DNA of 64,000 bases from Closterium sp. NIES-65 (GCA_948144175.1 CANXME010001298.1:803114-867113), one strand, 5' to 3'; positions 10,348-23,497 are shown, counted from the first letter of the stretch. Notes: a model not told the origin generated them from the sequence alone. Translations and numbers: made by a program.

Positions 10348-11690
10348 GTCACCGTGGCTCTCAGCATGTCTGCTGAAACAGCTGTTACAAAAGAGCCCAG
10401 CGGAGGGATTTCCGAGATTGGCCAACGAGGACGTTAGCCAGTCCCAGGACGAGCACGTTCGCAACCGTACGATAGTGATCACCTGCCCCATCCCACGGAC
10501 ACCAAGGACCCCGTTTGACATGACACTTGCGGGCGACCAGTTTCCAGGCGCAGCAAGGTGCAGGGTGGGTGACAGAATCCGAGGCGGGAAGGGCGGAAAA
10601 CGGAGGGAAGAAACGAACCAACCAACTGCTGCTGCCGCTGACTGACGCAAAGCTTGCGCTTCGGCAGGGTTACATCGCACCAGAGCTGTCAATTAGTTTT
10701 GGTTTGGGTTTATACCCGGACAAATCAGGAGGTCAGGTGTTAGGCCCCTTGGCCTAAATCCGCTAAAGATTAGCGGGGTCGACTAAGTCGATGATGAAAA
10801 CGCGGCGGAAGACTTTGGCGAAGAACTATTGGCGAAATAGGCGAAAGTGTTACTGAGTAATTGAAGAGTTGAAGGTGAATTGGTTGATATTGGTGGATAC
10901 AAGCAAGGATGATATAGCATGCAAGGTCGAATGTCGGAAAGCACTTCGTGGGACTAGAAAGTAGAAGCAAGAAAGGTAGAATGACACGTGGCACTAGGAA
11001 ATCTGAAAAGAAAAGGATAAGGATGGGGTTGGGAGTACTCTTCAAAGGGAACAGTAAACACCACTCTAACACAGGCATGTAAGACAGAATTTATTAGCAG
11101 GTTTGGGCCAAACTTGGCCTCTTAGGCTTCGGGTCTAGAAATTGGGGAAATATGCAAATGGTAACATTTATGGGGCTGAAAGGAAACTTTCGGCATTCCA
11201 CACCAGCAACCATTGTTCGCCCATTACTGCTAACGGGGCTTCGCCAACATTCGCGCGCACTATTTACTAAACCATGCACAGTTGGCCTAGCCATGTCGGC
11301 CTACGCCTCGGAACTAGGCTGAACCTCGATGCCAACATCGCACTAGCTAGCTCGCACGCACCGTGTAACTATTTGCATGCTTCGCGTATAAGTACATTAT
11401 TCGCTTATTCCTTGACTCATACTTTGTACTCGTTTTACACCTAGTGCAATCCTCGCTATCTCGTTCCATTCTACTCACAACAAGGGCTCAATAATGTTAT
11501 TAATGAACTTACGGGGTGCGCAAAGAAAACGAATAACGAGAATATGATTAAGAAGTAACGATACAATGAAAGTGACAAGATTTGAAATAGTAGATCCTAG
11601 AAAGGCGGTAATGCCGGGCAAAAATTTCTCAAAAGGGTATCCATTGGTGCATGGTGACTCAGGATGGTTCGGGGGCGAAAATGTAGGCCG
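10348..11690. other. Gene-free stretch with a possible LTR
   Basis: No convincing gene. From about 11080 (TGTAAGACAG) to about 11480 (CTCACAACA) the sequence has an LTR look: a GTATAAGTA box near 11387, a pyrimidine-rich end and TG...CA borders, similar in plan to the Gypsy LTR at 40487-40798. No partner LTR or coding region accompanies it, so the call is weak. Confidence 0.35.
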
Positions 11691-11696
11691 AACCAT

Positions 11697-13344
11697 CTGA
11701 TGTCGAGACTAGGTAGGAGAATAGGTGATGATTAGGTCAAGGGGGTTGGGTAGAACAACATCGAGAGGAATTGTATACCCATATAGCCTACAACCTATAA
11801 ACATATAAGTTTTGACACACCCCTAGAGGCGAAATGGGGGATAGCCAAAGAATGCAACGCTCACAAGACCAGTCAAGAGAAGCAACAAAGCAAAGAAAGC
11901 TCAAGGTGGATCACGAAGTCACCACACACTCTGAATACAAGCAAATGGCCACAAGGCCAGTTCACATGCAGAGTTATATAATGAGAACAATCAGTATAGT
12001 GATCAAAATCTAGCAAGTATAAGCATACAAGTGTAAGTATATAGATCACAGTACAAGCAAATTCAAGAAGTGAGGCCAAGTAGGCACAAGGCCTAAAACA
12101 ATACAGAAACGATGATGATAACGAGGCTAAAGTGCCTTGGCGAATATTTCAGCAGTGTTGGCCCGAATGGCCACGTAAGCAAGACAAAGCTGACCACGCC
12201 GCTGCAACTCTCGAGCAAGGAAGTAACGCAGAGCGACGTGCTTCGTCCTGTGCTCCAGTCTGTGTTCCCGACACAAGGCAATCATGGCCTTGTTGTCGAC
12301 GTATAGAACTGGAGGAGAACGAGGCGGCTCTTCCAGGTCGGTCAGCAGGTAGGTGAGCCAGCGTAACTCCTGTGCAGCCATGGCCCCTGCGTAGATCTCA
12401 GCCTTACAACTGGAACTGAGAATAGAAGACGACCGGGTAGACCGCCACGAAATGGAGCCGGAGCCAAGGCTGAAAGTGTAACCCTGTGACGACCGCTGCG
12501 TAGCCAAGTCGTCAACCCAAGAAGCATATGCGTGTCCAGTGAGGACAACTGGACCCTGTCCTCAAAGCACTGGCCCCAAGCCCGTCATACTGCACAAGTA
12601 GCGCAACAACCTCTTAGCGGCCTTCCAGTGCTCTGGTTGGTGTCTCCCGGGCGCAACGTAGCATGACAGGATGCTAAGAGGGTAAGCAAGGTTAGGTCGA
12701 GTGCAGGTCATCATGTACATGAGGTAGCCCACAAGCTCTGGATACGGGCCACTTGGCTCTACGGACTCGTCCGAAGGTGGAGCTGAGAGCGAGTGACCAT
12801 TAGGCAGAGGAGTGGACTGTGGCGAGGGAGTACTGGAAGTTGAACCATTAAATGACCTGCTGCACCATGTGTGACTGAGTCAAGGTAATGGTGCGCCGTG
12901 CTCTGTCCCGGGTGATCTGTAAACCAAGATAGCTACGCATCTCACCCAGGTGTGTGCACGTGTGTCTCTTCAACAGCTCCGACTTCACTAGGGCTAGTCC
13001 CTCAGTGTCAGCTGTGGCAAAGACCAAGTCGTCGAGGTACACGAGGATGTAGAACGGCGGCAGCGAAGTGTCGGTGCGTAGAAACAACAACGGGTCAGCA
13101 GTCGAAGGAGCAAACCCAGGAGCCGAAAGTGTCGTCCTCAGTATGCTGTGCCACTCGTGAGTCACCTGGCGAAGACCGTAGACTGGCCGCCGGAGCCAGG
13201 TGGGCGGCGCAGCCAGATCTTCTCGTGAAGGCTGCCCTGTAAGAAAGCTGTGCTGAAGTCAAGAGAGTGAAGCTCGTAGTCATGCTGAGCGGCGACGTGC
13301 AGCAGCACCCGAAGAGTGGTCATCTTCGGGGTAGGGGAGAAGGT
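11697..13344 (-). mobile_element. Broken Copia element, 3' half
   Basis: On the minus strand, about 13340-12850 encodes reverse transcriptase (FYILVYLDDLVFATA at its active site), 12507-12127 the RNase H domain (SSILSSSCKAEIYAGAMAAQ, VDNKAMIALC), then an untranslated tail and an LTR ending TTTTGACA at 11817. The 5' half is missing and what remains has several breaks. It belongs to the same broad lineage as the young copies but is clearly older, with a diverged LTR. Confidence 0.85.
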
Positions 13345-13463
13345 ACTTGTTTCTCATATTGCAACATTCTCAACTCTCCTCTCTTGGCACAAATTACCTC
13401 GACTCCCTTGACCTAGGCTATTAAGCCTAGGCCCTAAACCTTAACTACCATTCTTGTTCAACA
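13345..13463 (+). repeat. LTR end of a Copia-like or miniature element
   Basis: Ends in ATTCTTGTTCAACA at 13463, directly followed by the primer binding site TGGTATCAGAGC (complement of the initiator tRNA-Met 3' end). It contains the palindromic stretch CCTAGGCTATTAAGCCTAGG. The LTR type differs from the TRIM LTR at 29331, although the sequence after the primer site is the TRIM type. Confidence 0.6.
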
Positions 13464-13568
13464 TGGTATCAGAGCAAAGGTATCGGGTTCGAATCCCGGT
13501 GTATGCACATGTAGGCCGTTGCCGCTGTGCTCAGTCCTGGGCCTCCCAGTGTGGGGGGGTGTCAGAAG
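13464..13568 (+). mobile_element. TRIM internal region, left part (interrupted)
   Basis: Primer binding site TGGTATCAGAGC, a GGGTTCGAATCCC arm, the GTGTATGCACATGTAGGCCG body, a GTGTGGGGGGG polypurine tract and the first nine bases of an LTR (TGTCAGAAG). The same series is at 29238-29339. The Gypsy element starts directly after and is flanked by GAAG on both sides (13565-13568 and 29101-29104). Confidence 0.8.
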
Positions 13569-13771
13569 TGTCGGAAATACTATGTGTGGCCCCTTTCTCC
13601 TGACTCCTGCCGACAATGCCTGTAGTCCACTGGTTCTTCCTTCCCCCCCCCTTTCTCTCCTCTTGGACTCCTCTCCTCCCAATCTCTCTTGCTATCGCTA
13701 CTGGGGCACTACCAACGCCCTATCTGCTGTATACCGTGTGCCGTGTGACAGCGCTCCATCGTGATACCTCA
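13569..13771. repeat. 203-bp repeat, left copy
   Basis: Begins TGTCGGAAATAC and ends GTGATACCTCA; nearly identical to 20322-20527. Its TG...CA borders look LTR-like, but why it flanks the Gypsy terminal repeat on both sides is not resolved from one locus. Confidence 0.7.
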
Positions 13772-14002
13772 CTCAGAAAACCTCCTTCCCACTACTGGCT
13801 GACAAGCTGGTTCCCTAGCGTGCTCATGACTGCCTGCGACTGGGTTAACAGGATTACATTTGAGCAAAATGGGAAACATTCAACGAAGCAGCCAACACTA
13901 GGGTTTCAGCTCTGCTATGTACAAGACGACCCTACCGCACTAGCCTAGCGCTTCTAGCATGCACACATCACATGGGCGAGGCTCGGGGTGCCGAGCGGTA
14001 TT

Positions 14003-17000
14003 TGAGAAGAATTGAATGAGAATGAATTGACTATGAACGAAGTGAGTACAAATAGTAAAACCCTAATTGGGTTGTACCCCCTATGGGATACCCCACTATA
14101 GCCTACACAAATAAGTAAGCTATAATGTTCTGACACACCCCCATAGGCAAAGTGGGGGAGAACAAGGGGTCACAAGACCAGTCAAGCAAAGCAAAGCAAA
14201 GCTCAGGCTGGATCACAAAGTCACCACACATTCCGAGCACAAGTTCAAAGGCCAGAAGGCCAGTTCACATGCAAGATCATATATAGAGATATACAAGAGT
14301 CAAGCAAGCAAGAGCAAGAGTATATATAGGTGAAGGTACAAGCAAGGTCAAGAAGTGAGCAAGTGAGGCAAGACAGGCACAAGACCCAGCTGCGTGCAGA
14401 AACGCTGATGATCACAAGGCGCAAGTGCCTTGGTGAAGACATCAGCAGTGTTGGCCTCAGAGGCCACGTACGCAAGTCGCAACTGTCCACGCTGCTGTAG
14501 CTCACGAGCAAGAAAGTAGCGGAGAGCAATGTGCTTTGTCCTGTGCTCCAGTCGCTGCTCTCGACACAAGGCCAGCATGGCCTTGTTGTCTACGTACAGG
14601 ACTAGAGGAGAACGAGGCGGCTCTCCAAGGTCGGTCAGCAGGTAGGTGAGCCAGCGTAACTCCTGTGCAGCCATAGCCCCGGTGTAGATCTCAGCCTCAC
14701 AACTGGAGCCGAGAACAGAGGACGAGCGGGTAGCCCGCCACGAAACAGAGCCGGAACCAAGGCTGAAGGTGTAACCCTGTGACGACCGCTGCGTAGCCTG
14801 GTCGTCAGCCCAAGAAACGTCCGCGTGCCCAGTGAGGACCACTGGACTGCGCCCTCCAAGCACTAGCCCCATGCCCGACGTACTGCACAAGTAGCGCAAC
14901 ACCCTCTTCGCTGCAGCCATGTGCTCTGGTCAGTGTCTCCAAGGAGCAACATAGCGTGCGAGAATGCTAAGAGGGTATGCAAGGTCAGGTCGTGTGCAGG
15001 TCATCAGGTACATGAGGCAGCCAACAAGCTCTGCATACGGCCCACTCGACTCTACGGACTCATCCGAAGGCAGAGCTGAGAGCGAGTGGCGAGTAGGCAG
15101 AGGAGTGGCCTGAGGCGAGGAGTACGTGAAGCCGAAGCGCTGAAGGACCTGCTGCACCATGTGTGACTGAGTCAGGGTAATGGTGCGGCGTGCTCTGTCC
15201 CGGGTGATCTGCAAGCCAAGGTAGCTGCGCAGTTCACCCAGGTCAGTGCACGTGTGTCTCTTCTGCAGCTCGGACTTCACGTAGGCGAGTCCAGCAGTGT
15301 CAGCTGTGGCAAAGACCAAGTCGTCGACGTACACGAGGATGTAGAACGGCGGCAGAGAGGTGTCGGTGCGCAGAAACAGCGACGGGTCGGCAGTAGAAGG
15401 AGCAAACCCAAGTGCCGCCAGCGTAGTCCTCAGTGTGTCGTGCCACTCACGTGGCGCCTGGCGGAGACCGTAGACTGGACGCCGGAGACTCCACTGGGTA
15501 CCAAGAGGGAAAGACCCAGTGAAGCCAGGTGGGCGACGCAGCCAGATCTCCTCGTGCAGGCTGCCCTGCAAGAAAGCAGTGCTGAAGTCGAGAGAGTGCA
15601 GCTCGTAGTCACGGTGAGCAGCAACGTGCAGCAGTACCTGAAGAGTGGTCATCTTCGGGGTGGGGGAGAAGGTCTGAAACTAGTCAGCTCCCTGCCGCTT
15701 ACTGAAGCCACGAGCCACGTAACGCGCCTTGAAGACAGGCGGAGAACCCGGCGGCCGCTTCACCCTTAAGATCCACATGCCACTGACTATGTTCGCCCTA
15801 GGAGGGGGAACAGCGTCAACGTAGGTGCCTGTGGACTTCCAGGAAGCCATCTCTGCATCCATAGCTGCCTGCCACTGAGAGGAGTAGGGACCCTCTATCG
15901 CCTCCGCCTAAGAGCGCGGAGTCGGGATGTCAAGTGCATCCGGGTCTCCCTCAGGGGCTAGCAGTACAGACGCGAGATGAGGTGAAGCGGTAGCCAGACA
16001 GTGGAACTCCTCCTGCCTGTCCTCAAGGACGTCCGTGCCAAGGGCACACTCACCCCCGACGGACGGAGGACACACAGACTCAGACTCAGCGATAAGACTA
16101 GCAGCGTAGTCTAGACGACAGCACGCAGCAAAGTCGACGAGCTCACTGACAAGGGCAGACGCAGCAGACGACTCGAAAGAAGGGTCAGTGACAGCAGTAG
16201 CAAGGAGACGCATGACAGTAGGACTGGCAGCACGAAGAGAGTCCGACGCCGGGTCGGCAAGAGCAGGAAGAGAGGAAGCAGGAGGAGAAGGCAACGGAGC
16301 ACGCAGAGGAGCAGTGGACGGACGCAGAGACATCCGGTGTGTGCCAGGGACAGGAGGAGGACGCTGACGCGAACCGCGACCACTAGTGCGTGCAGTACGA
16401 ACAGGCGACGCATGACAAGACGCAGGCTCACGACGCTCAGTAAGACCTCCAGTCGGACCAGCGTAGGGAGAAGGAGCAGGCAAAGGGGAGGCAGGCTGTA
16501 GCTGTGATTGTGACGGGACTGGCTGTGGACCCTCTAAGGGAGGAGGAGGAGGACCAGGAGAAGGTGTAAGACCAAGAACCTGCTGCAACAGCGGAACGAA
16601 GTACGGTCGGGGCCGCGTGGCGACGCCAGAAACAGCAGGGACAGCACCGGTACCCCCAGCAGGAGTACCCGCTCCAACAGCACCTCCAGCAGCACCTCCA
16701 GTAGCTCCAGAACCCCCAGCAGCACCAGGAGCACTGTCAGTCGGACTGCCAGCAGTAGTCCCAGCGCCAACACCCTCAGCAGCACCAGCTCCAGGAGAAC
16801 CCTCAGGCCCAGCAGCTCCAGCACCCACAGCACGAGCACCTCCGGGACGCACGGCAGCAGCACCCTCTGCAGCCGAAGAACCTCCAGCACCAGCAGCACG
16901 CCTCAAGCGCCGGGCAAACCACTCACGTAGCTCCTGTGGGGAGAGTGGCTCTCGGCGAGACGAAGCACCTCCAGGCGGAGAACCTCCAGGCGAAGAACCT

Positions 17001-19950
17001 CCAGGCTCAGCACCCTCAGGCAAAGCACCTCCAGGCGGAGCACCCCCAGTCTCAGCACCCCCAGGCTCAGCACCCCCAGGCCCAGCACCCCCAGGGTCAG
17101 CACCCCCAGACTCAGTACCCCCAGGCTCAGCACCCCCAGGCTCAACACCCCCAGGCTCAGCACCTCCAGACTCCGCACCCCCAGGCTCAGCACCCCCAAG
17201 CGTAGCACCTCCAGTCCCAGCACCCCCAGGCTCAGCTCGCGCAGCAGCACCAGAGTCACCAGTGACCTCGACAGGCTCGACCGCGTCTACCTGGGACACA
17301 CCTGAAGGGGTAGGACCCTGAGGGGGGAGGGGGTCTACCGGGGGGGGACCTGGTACCAAGAAGAGCGGGGGCGGGGGGAGGGACGGAGTGCGGTAGGGGA
17401 AGAGGCGGTAGTAGGGTACCGACTCGTCGAATGTGACCTCCTGGGAGGACAGAACACGTCGAGAGGTGGGGTGGTAGAACTGCCACCCAGGGGCGTCGGG
17501 GGGGAACCCCAGGAAGACGCAGGGAGCAGCGCGAGGGGACAGCTTGTCCGCAGACAAGTCGCGGACAAACGCCCGAGATCCCAAGACCCGGAACGCCGAC
17601 GCATCGCCAACCTTCCCCGTCCACAGCAGGGCTGGGGAGGTCTCCGGCCTGGAGACCCTGGGGTGGAGGTTGATCTGATGCGCCGCGTACCTGACCGCAA
17701 ACGGCCACAGAAAATGGGGGGCAGCCGCATGCATCATAGACGTACGAGCGACGTCCATGACCATGCCAATGCGGCGCTCTGCAATCCCATTTTGCTGCGG
17801 TGAGTCCGGAAGCGTGAAGGTCTGGCGGATGCCTCGCGCACGACAGAAGGCACGCAGAAGGCCAGAGGAGAACTCTCCGCCTCTGTCCGAGTGCAGACGC
17901 AACACAGGAAAGTCCGAGCCAAAGCTCTGCCTGAGCTGGAGATGAGCTGCGCGGATCCAGTCGATCAGCACCTCAGTGACATCACCCTTGCTGTGCAAGG
18001 GGAAGACTGTGGTGTAACGCGAGTAGTCGTCAACCACCAACAGGAAGTAGCGCTCGTGACCGAGTCCACGGACGCGGGCAGGGCCCCACACGTCCATGTG
18101 AAGCGTCTGCAATGGAGCCTCTGTCGGAGGAAACTGGGAGGAGTGAGGGGCAGCACGCTGGCGCCCCTCGACACAGGGGACACAGGCAGGGCCAGGGCCC
18201 TGAGGAAGGGGAGGGAGGGACCGGGGGAGACCAGACACAAGAAGACGGGAGGCCATGCCTCTGAGCCGAAGCAGAGAGGGGTGGCCAAGGCGGTGGTGCC
18301 AGAGGAGAGTCTCGTGAGACAGACGGCGACACGAAGAGGGGGCAGACTCAGGACCAGACCTGGACGCTGCAGCAAACACCTGACCAGACGAAGGGACTCT
18401 ACCAGACTCAGCACCGGGAGGAGAAGCAGTGGTCAGTGTGTACAGGCTCGACCCTGGCTGATGTGTAAACGTAGCCAGGTGGCGACCTGTGCTAGCCTCT
18501 GTGCAGTGTGTCACCCGCTGACGAGCAGGAGTGAACTGGTGGACACCCACATCCTGTAGGTCAGCACCACTCACCAGGTTCGTAGAGAACGAGGGGAGGT
18601 AAAGACCAGTCAGGGTGCCAGAGGGAGCCGCCGGACACGGGAGGACTGTGGAGAAACGAGACAGGACAGGACCCCCAGAGGGGTCAGCCAGGGACACCGC
18701 AACAGGCCGACTAAGCGGCGTGAGAGTGGTGCGGTCCCGAAAGAAGGAGCGAGACGCCCCAGAGTCAAGGGTGAAGGTGTGAGAGGAAGAAGCCGACACA
18801 GTACCTGAGAGGGCAGACTCACTAGTACCTGAGAGCACAGACGCACTGGCACCTAGAGCAGCAGCCTCACTGGCACCTGACGCAGCAGTACCAATGCCCG
18901 GGTCGGGCGGGAAACACCGGTAACAGTCACCATCATCACTAACAGTCACAGCATACATGGCAGCAAGGATAGCATCAAAGTCAAGATCAAAAACAGCTAC
19001 ACCAGCCCTAGACAGCTCTCCCCAGCGGGGGATCTCAGAGGCCTCCGGAAACTACTGGCGCCAAGCGTCGGTCAAGCGGGCAAAGCAGCGGCGAGCGGTG
19101 TGGGTGCCCCCACACTGCTCACCCGCGCGGTCGCCGGTGCGAAGGACGTAGGTGCAGGGACCGAACGCCCCACCACGCTGACGCTGCGAGTACCACTCAC
19201 GGAGCTGCTGAGGGGCGGGGACGTCGCGAGAGGGCTGCTGCTGCTGCTGCTGCTGGCGCTGACCACCCCCAGTGCTGCTCCTGTGGGACGAGCCACTCCG
19301 ACCACCTCCACCACCGCCACCCCCGTCTCCGCCGCCACCGCCGCCACCGCCACCCTCACCCCCGCCGCTCCCACTGCCACCTCCGCCACCACCTCCGCCG
19401 CCACCTCCGCCTCCACTGCCGCCACCAGGACCTCCACTCCCGCCTAAGAGGGGCCGACGGGGCCTAAGCGGGGCCGACGCGGGGCCGTAGCGGGGCCTAA
19501 GTGGGGCCGACGGGGCCTAAGCGGGGCCGACGGGGCCTAAGCGGGGCCAACGAGGGGTCGTAGCGGAGCCTAAGCGGGGCCGACGGGGCCTAAGCGGGGC
19601 CGACGCGGGGCCGTAGCGGGGCCTAAGCGGGGCCGACGGGGCCTAAGCGGGGCCGAAGAGGGGCCGTAGGGGTAAAGCGGGGCCGCGACTAAAGGGCGGC
19701 GGGATCGCGAAGGTAAGGGCGACACGCAGGGTCGCTAAAAAAAAAAGAACGCGCGCATCGGGGCGCGCTTCGGTGGGCCCTAGGAACAGTCCCTAGGAGG
19801 GGACCTGCTCTGATACCATGAGAAGAATTGAACGAGAATGAATTGACTATGAATGAAGTGAGTACAAATAGGAAACTTTAATTGGGTTGTACCCCCTATG
19901 GGATACCCCACTATAGCCTACACAAATAAGTAAGCTATAATGTTCTGACA
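14003..19950 (-). mobile_element. Copia retrotransposon inserted in the Gypsy terminal repeat
   Basis: LTRs at 14003-14135 and 19819-19950 (about 132 bp, roughly six differences), flanked by the 5-bp duplication GTATT (13998-14002, 19951-19955). The paralogous Gypsy repeat near 28732 shows the empty site, with one GTATT. On the minus strand: LTR, primer site (19808-19818), leader with GC-rich tandem repeats, gag, protease (FTLDSGASRSFF), integrase (HRLGHPS, DVWGPARVRG), a Gly-Gly-Ala-rich linker at about 17230-16960, reverse transcriptase (YVDDLVFATA) and RNase H. It is broken, with a handful of breaks and some loss of gag. LTR divergence of a few percent makes it older than the copies right of 41 kb. 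Confidence 0.95.
19443..19690 (-). repeat. GC-rich 20-bp tandem repeat in Copia leader
   Basis: Repeats of a GGGGCCGACGGGGCCTAAGC unit and variants with an extra GCGGGGCCGTAG block fill the untranslated leader between gag and the primer site. The unit differs from those in the other Copia leaders. Confidence 0.85.
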
Positions 19951-20321
19951 GTATTTACAAACCGTAGGCGCTCTGTATCTGCATGGGCTCCAGCGGAAAC
20001 CCTCCGCCAGCTGCAAGCATGGCTTGCATGTTTAACTGCAGCTTCTGCCACCTGTCGGCTGTGCTGCACTTATCCGCGTCAACAGCTCTCGCCCTGCACA
20101 GGATTGCCACACAAACGAAACATACACCCACCCCAACTCGTACTCCCACCATTCTTATGCAAACACTCTTGAGCGCTATTTACAATTATGTACACCCTTC
20201 CTTCTTCCCTCCGCCCTTCTTGACTCCGCCTCTGCTATGTCCTGCTTCTCTCCCTGCTGCCAACTCTTGGCGCTGTCTCGGTTACTATGTGGCCCTCCTG
20301 GCTACGTAAAACCGCGACAGC

Positions 20322-20527
20322 TGTCGGAAATACTCTGTGTGGCCCCTTTCTCCTGACTCCTGCCGACAATGCCTGTAGTCCACTGGGTCTTCCTTCCCCC
20401 CCCCCCCTTTCTCTCCTCTTGGACTCCTCTCCTCCCAATCTCTCTTGCTATCGCTACTGGGGCACTACCAACGCCCTATCTGCTGTATACCGTGTGCCGT
20501 GTGACAGCGCTCCATCGTGATACCTCA
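20322..20527. repeat. 206-bp repeat, right copy
   Basis: Near-identical to 13569-13771. On the minus strand it contains a long purine run (GAGAAAGGGGGGGGG...) near 20395-20415 that could serve as the polypurine tract of the Gypsy element, whose terminal repeat begins TGTCGCGG at 20319. Confidence 0.65.
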
Positions 20528-20547
20528 CTTGCCCCCTCTGGAACAGA

Positions 20548-23497
20548 CTAGGGCTCCTGCCGACTCTGATCCAGACCATTCAAACTCCTAGACCGTGCCC
20601 TTGCTGTATTTGTGGTGTGGTCCTGGACCCTCCTCCCCTGCTGATTCTCCAGTACCACCACTCCAGACTCTCGGACCTCCACCACTCTCCAGCGTTCCTC
20701 GCTGAGGCCACGGTCCAATGTGTGCTGCCGCGCAGTCCTGCGATACACTTCCTGCCCTTCCTGCAGCCGCTCTCGACATGTCGGCCTCTGCCCCCCGAGC
20801 CTCTGCTGGCACCGACGCGCGTCTCGCAGCTGAGCCACATGGAGATTCTCTAACGCTGAAGGCAGGAGCGCTCGTAGGTAGTCCCCCTTGGCCTTGGCCA
20901 GCGCCGCCCACAACTCTGGGGTTCCCGCTGTCACCACATCAGTCAACACTTTGGGCGCCCCTACCGGCAGGATTGGCTCTCTGCCATATAGCAGATAGTA
21001 TGGGGACACATCTCGCAGCGCCGCCTGCTTGCTGAACCGATACCCCGCAGCGACCCAGTGCAGATCCTCATCCCAGCTGCGCTTGTGAGCCTCTCCATAT
21101 GCCCTTAGCCCTCGCTTGAGTGTTTGCACCATCCGCTCTGTGAGGCCGTCTGCTTGTGGATGGTACCGGGAGGTCCTACTGTGCGTAATCCCGATAACTG
21201 CCAGCGCCTTGTCAAACTCCCCCCGAAACTCTGTGCCCTGATCAGTGAGCACTTCACCACATGCCCCCATCCTGCTCCGTGAAGGCCTCCGTGACTAGTG
21301 CCGCGCTCTTGCTGCTAAGCGCGCGCACCTCCACCCACTTGCTGACATGCTCGATCATGACCAATATGTACCGCTTGCCTCGCCGGCTGAGAGGCAATTC
21401 CCCCGCCAAATCCAAGGACCATCTGTAGCCCAACCCACGGATGGGGAGCGACTGCAGCTCTTGCTGGCTCTTCTCCAACTGGGCTCTATTGCGGTCGCAA
21501 GCCTCACATTGCGCCACTTGCTCCTTAATCTGTCGCGCCATGCCTGCCCACCACCAGCCCGTGTTGACTAGCTGGGTTGTCCTGACGTGCCCGAAGTGCC
21601 CCAACTGTCGGTGCACCCTGTCAATGATGCCTTCTCGTTCTGCTGGCGCAGGCACCAGCTTCCACCCTTCTTTGGTCCTTAGCTGTACCTGCCCCGCATA
21701 CCACCTGTAGTGTTGTCCCCTTGCCCGTGCTCTCTCTGAGGCAGGCTCCTCTGCCTCCGTCTCTCCCCGCAGCCACCTGAGAGTCTCTTCGTCCTGCCAG
21801 ATGTCGGTCGCTCCGCGCTGCTCCTGACGCTGCTCCCCCTGCTTTTCCGCCTCCCTTGCCAGAGCCACGAGCCCGGCCACTGGCTCTGCCGCTGGCGGGT
21901 TACGAGATAGCCCATCCACGTGCTGAAGCGTCCGGCCTGGCCTGTGCTTCACCACGAAATCGAATTCCTGCAACCGCATGGCCCACCGCGCATTGCGGCC
22001 CGTGAGCGTATGATTAGTCATTAGCCACAGCAGCGGCTGGTGGTCTGTCACCAGTGTGAACTCGCGCCCTTGTAGGTATACTCGGAAATGCGTCACCGCC
22101 CAAACCGCCGCCAACCCTTCTCCCTCGTAGGAGCTGTTGTTTGCCTCTGCTGCGTTGCAGCTGCGACTCGCAAAGGCCACCACCCTCTCCCCCTGCTCTG
22201 TCTGCTGGCTGAGCACTGCCCCCATGCCTGCGCTGCTCCAGACGGTGTACAGCACGAACCTGGCCTCTGGCTTTGGCAGCAGAAGCACCGGTCCCGACTT
22301 CACTGCTTCCAGCAGGTCTCGTAGTGCCCCCTGCTCCGCCTCTCCCCACTTCCAGGCCACGTCCTCCCGCAGCAGCCTATTCAGAGTAGCCGCCCGCCTA
22401 CTAAAGTTCGGCACGAACTTACGGTAGTAATTCAAGAAGCCTAGAATTGCCCTCAGCGCGGAGCGACCACTCGGGATTGCTAGGTTGTCCAGCACTGCGA
22501 CCTTCGCTTGCTGAATGGTCATCTGGCCTCCACCCACTTCAAAGCCCAGATACCGCACCGTATTCGTGCCGAAACGGCACTTCTTGGGGTGGCATGTGAG
22601 TCCGGCTCCCCTGATGGCTTCCAAGACCTGCTGCACATCCTTCATGTGTTGCTCGGGCGATGCGCTGAACACAACTACGTCGTCTATGTAGCAGGCCGCG
22701 CAGTGCTGCAGCGCGCGCAGCACCCGATCCATTGCCTTCTGGAATACTGCTGACGCGTTCTTTAGTCCGAAAGGCATGAACAACCACTCGTAAAGTCCGT
22801 CCGGCCCATGAAAAGCTGTCTTCCTCACATCCGCCTCCACGATTCGTATCTGATTAAAGCCTTGGCGAAGATCTAGCGTGCTGAAGATCGCTGCCCCCTG
22901 CAACTTGTCGAATATCTCCTCTGGCGTTGGCATGTGATAACGATTCGCCACCGTCAGCTTGTTGAGGTCCCTGTAGTCGCCGCACATGCGTCGTGAAAGC
23001 ACTTCTCCTATGAGTTCTTTCCTTGCGGCCACCACGGTGGCGGCCGCGTATTCCGACTCAGAGGGCCTGATGAGCCCTGCCTCTAGCGATTCCCGACACT
23101 TCTCTCTGCACAGATCGAGATCCCCTGGGCTCATGCGGCGTTTGCGCTGGTACACCGGCACCTCCTCCGTTAGCCGAATCTCCATCTCTCCCCCGTTGTA
23201 TTTGCCGAGCTCCGACAGTGTGAAGGCAAATGCCTGTCGGTGCCTCCTCAGCACGCTCCACATCTGCTCCCGCAGGTCTCCCTTCAATCCTTCTCCTACT
23301 TCCCATGCTTCCTCCTCCTCTGCTGCTGGTCGGCCTGCCGCTGTGATTCCCCCTCCCTCTGTCTCGGCCTCTGGTTCCGCCCCCGCCCCTGGCTCTTGCT
23401 GCCCCAGGCTCGTCTCTGCCACCCCAGCTCTGTTTGGTGATATCGGCTCGACGGCTGCCGCTGCTTCTCTGCTTGCCGGCAATACTTCCAGCGCCAT
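20548..23497 (-). CDS. Gypsy reverse transcriptase, RNase H, integrase region
   Basis: Part of the Gypsy fossil. From high to low coordinates: reverse transcriptase (DYRDLNKLTVANRYHMP, FSTLDLRQGFNQI, FMPFGLKNA, CYIDDVVVF), RNase H (AFASRSCNAAEANNSSYEGE, TDHQPLLWLM), the zinc-binding N-terminal integrase part (HRQLGHFGHVRTTQLV, CEACDRNRAQ) and integrase core (RGKRYILVMIEHVSKWVEV, TDQGTEFRGEF, SRYHPQADGLTERMVQTLK). The order RT-RNase H-integrase is that of Ty3/Gypsy. The region has at least one break. Confidence 0.92.

Noticed and set aside
10007-10645. Open frame of 212 codons near the LIKE-COV promoter
   Set aside because: It starts inside the MITE and runs across its right end, with no recognisable domain. 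A transposon border in the middle makes it a chance frame.
20617-21035. Plus-strand open frames opposite the Gypsy integrase
   Set aside because: Shadows of the minus-strand integrase; the conserved motifs lie on the other strand.
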